Made by a program: the position numbers and the translations under genes | DNA from: Alphaproteobacteria bacterium | GTDB taxonomy: Bacteria > Pseudomonadota > Alphaproteobacteria > BOG-932 > Roseiterribacteraceae | Direction of reading: 5' to 3' | Assembly (NCBI GenBank): GCA_903970575.1 | Contig: CAJCJC010000264.1 | Coordinates: 1-6,973, forward strand | Length of the DNA stretch: 6,973 nt | Shown here: positions 6,756-6,973 of the stretch, piece after piece | How positions within the stretch are numbered: the first letter of the stretch is position 1 | Layout: every line of letters begins with the position of its first letter | The notes under the pieces: model-generated | What the model was told of the DNA's origin: nothing | Databases searched by the model: none | Seen by the model: only the letters and a program-made list of their open reading frames with translations

Positions 6756-6786
6756 CAAGATCGCGGATTTCTCCCGGATCGCTTGA
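6718..6786 (+). pseudogene. Detached second copy of the glyS 3' end
   Basis: This segment is a second version of glyS codons 666-688, lying 285 nt downstream of the first (6433-6501). The two align without gaps over 69 bases with 15 mismatches. In the glyS frame it reads RLRLLSRVRGALNKIADF followed by SRIA and a stop, with 19 of 22 residues identical to the real terminus (Ile-Val, Thr-Ala and Cys-Arg changes). Nine of the twelve changed codons are synonymous, the mark of divergence under protein-level selection. Weaker similarity (GACGACGCG at 6691-6699 against 6409-6417) suggests homology reaches back to about 6690, but with a frame break. It has no start codon and cannot be expressed alone. 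It is a remnant, not a functional gene. Confidence 0.85.
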
Positions 6787-6820
6787 TAGGGTGGAACCTG
6801 TTTCGCCCCACGGTTATCAT

Positions 6821-6847
6821 GCAGTGCATCTAAACACGATGCGTTGC
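6821..6847 (+). other. Imperfect inverted repeat downstream of the glyS remnant
   Basis: GCATC (6826-6830) pairs with GATGC (6838-6842) around a 7-nt loop. Outside a 2-nt internal mismatch, GCA (6821-6823) pairs with TGC (6845-6847). No T run follows on either strand. It could be a factor-assisted stop for the glyS transcript, or chance. I see no gene from 6787 to 6877. Confidence 0.2.
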
Positions 6848-6877
6848 CTGGAGCATTATCTGGCTCCGTCAATGCGC

Positions 6878-6950
6878 GCTAAGCGAAGCAATCCCCGGCG
6901 CGGCCGGCGGTTCTGGATTGCCGTGTCGCTTTGCTCCTCGCGATGACGGG
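6878..6950. repeat. Palindromic intergenic repeat element
   Basis: GCAATCC (6888-6894) and GGATTGC (6915-6921) are inverted. Between them CCGGC (6895-6899) and GCCGG (6903-6907) form an inner stem around GCG. The right flank read on the minus strand, CCGTCATCGCGAGGAGCAAA, followed by GCGACACGGCAATCCAG, matches a type of intergenic repeat that I recall as widespread in alphaproteobacterial genomes (CGTCATTGCGAGGAGCGAAG followed by CGAAGCAATCC). The left arm repeats AGCGAAGCAATCC. Its copy number in this genome cannot be judged from one window. Confidence 0.65.
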
Positions 6951-6973
6951 GTTGGAAGTTAAAGGAAGAAGCG

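Noticed and set aside
6687..6872. A 61-codon minus-strand open frame over the glyS remnant and downstream region
   Set aside because: It is antisense to the remnant, rich in Arg/Lys at its end, and has no start signal or recognisable motif.

Overview
The window is a compact, GC-rich stretch of an alphaproteobacterial chromosome. Hyphomicrobiales (Rhizobiales) is the most likely order, judged from gene content and protein character and not from a database search. The content is core housekeeping. The minus strand carries a tRNA-Pro(CGG) gene and a long-chain polyprenyl diphosphate synthase. Divergent from them, on the plus strand, runs a series of genes leading to the two subunits of the bacterial alpha2beta2 glycyl-tRNA synthetase. 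There is no CRISPR array, prophage or intact transposon.

Layout: 124-200 (-) is tRNA-Pro with an encoded CCA end. 382-1434 (-) is an IspB-type polyprenyl synthase (ubiquinone side chain). The divergent intergenic region, 1435-1697, holds a candidate sigma70-type promoter for ispB. 1698-1913 (+) encodes a DUF2007 protein. It overlaps by 3 nt a TTG-started methyltransferase of the TrmN6/YfiC type (1910-2662). A 77-residue membrane-anchored protein with a four-cysteine tail (2681-2914) follows, then glyQ (2999-3892), a PAT/Bar-like GNAT acetyltransferase (3882-4445) and glyS (4438-6501). The acetyltransferase overlaps glyQ by 11 nt and glyS by 8 nt, so the three are almost certainly co-translated. 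Most of the window serves translation: a tRNA, a probable tRNA methyltransferase and a tRNA synthetase.

The least ordinary part is the 3' end, 6433-6973. The last 23 codons of glyS (6433-6501) recur downstream at 6718-6786 as a detached, start-less copy with its own stop. The two copies align without gaps at 54 of 69 bases, and most codon differences are synonymous. Between them sits a short ORF (6501-6755) with one predicted transmembrane segment. It begins on the glyS stop and runs out of frame into the second copy. This looks like the scar of a recombination or insertion at the glyS 3' end, with a diverged old tail left behind. A palindromic intergenic repeat (about 6878-6950) lies just beyond. 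I see no complete new system here. The two items most worth checking are this scar and the acetyltransferase lodged between glyQ and glyS.
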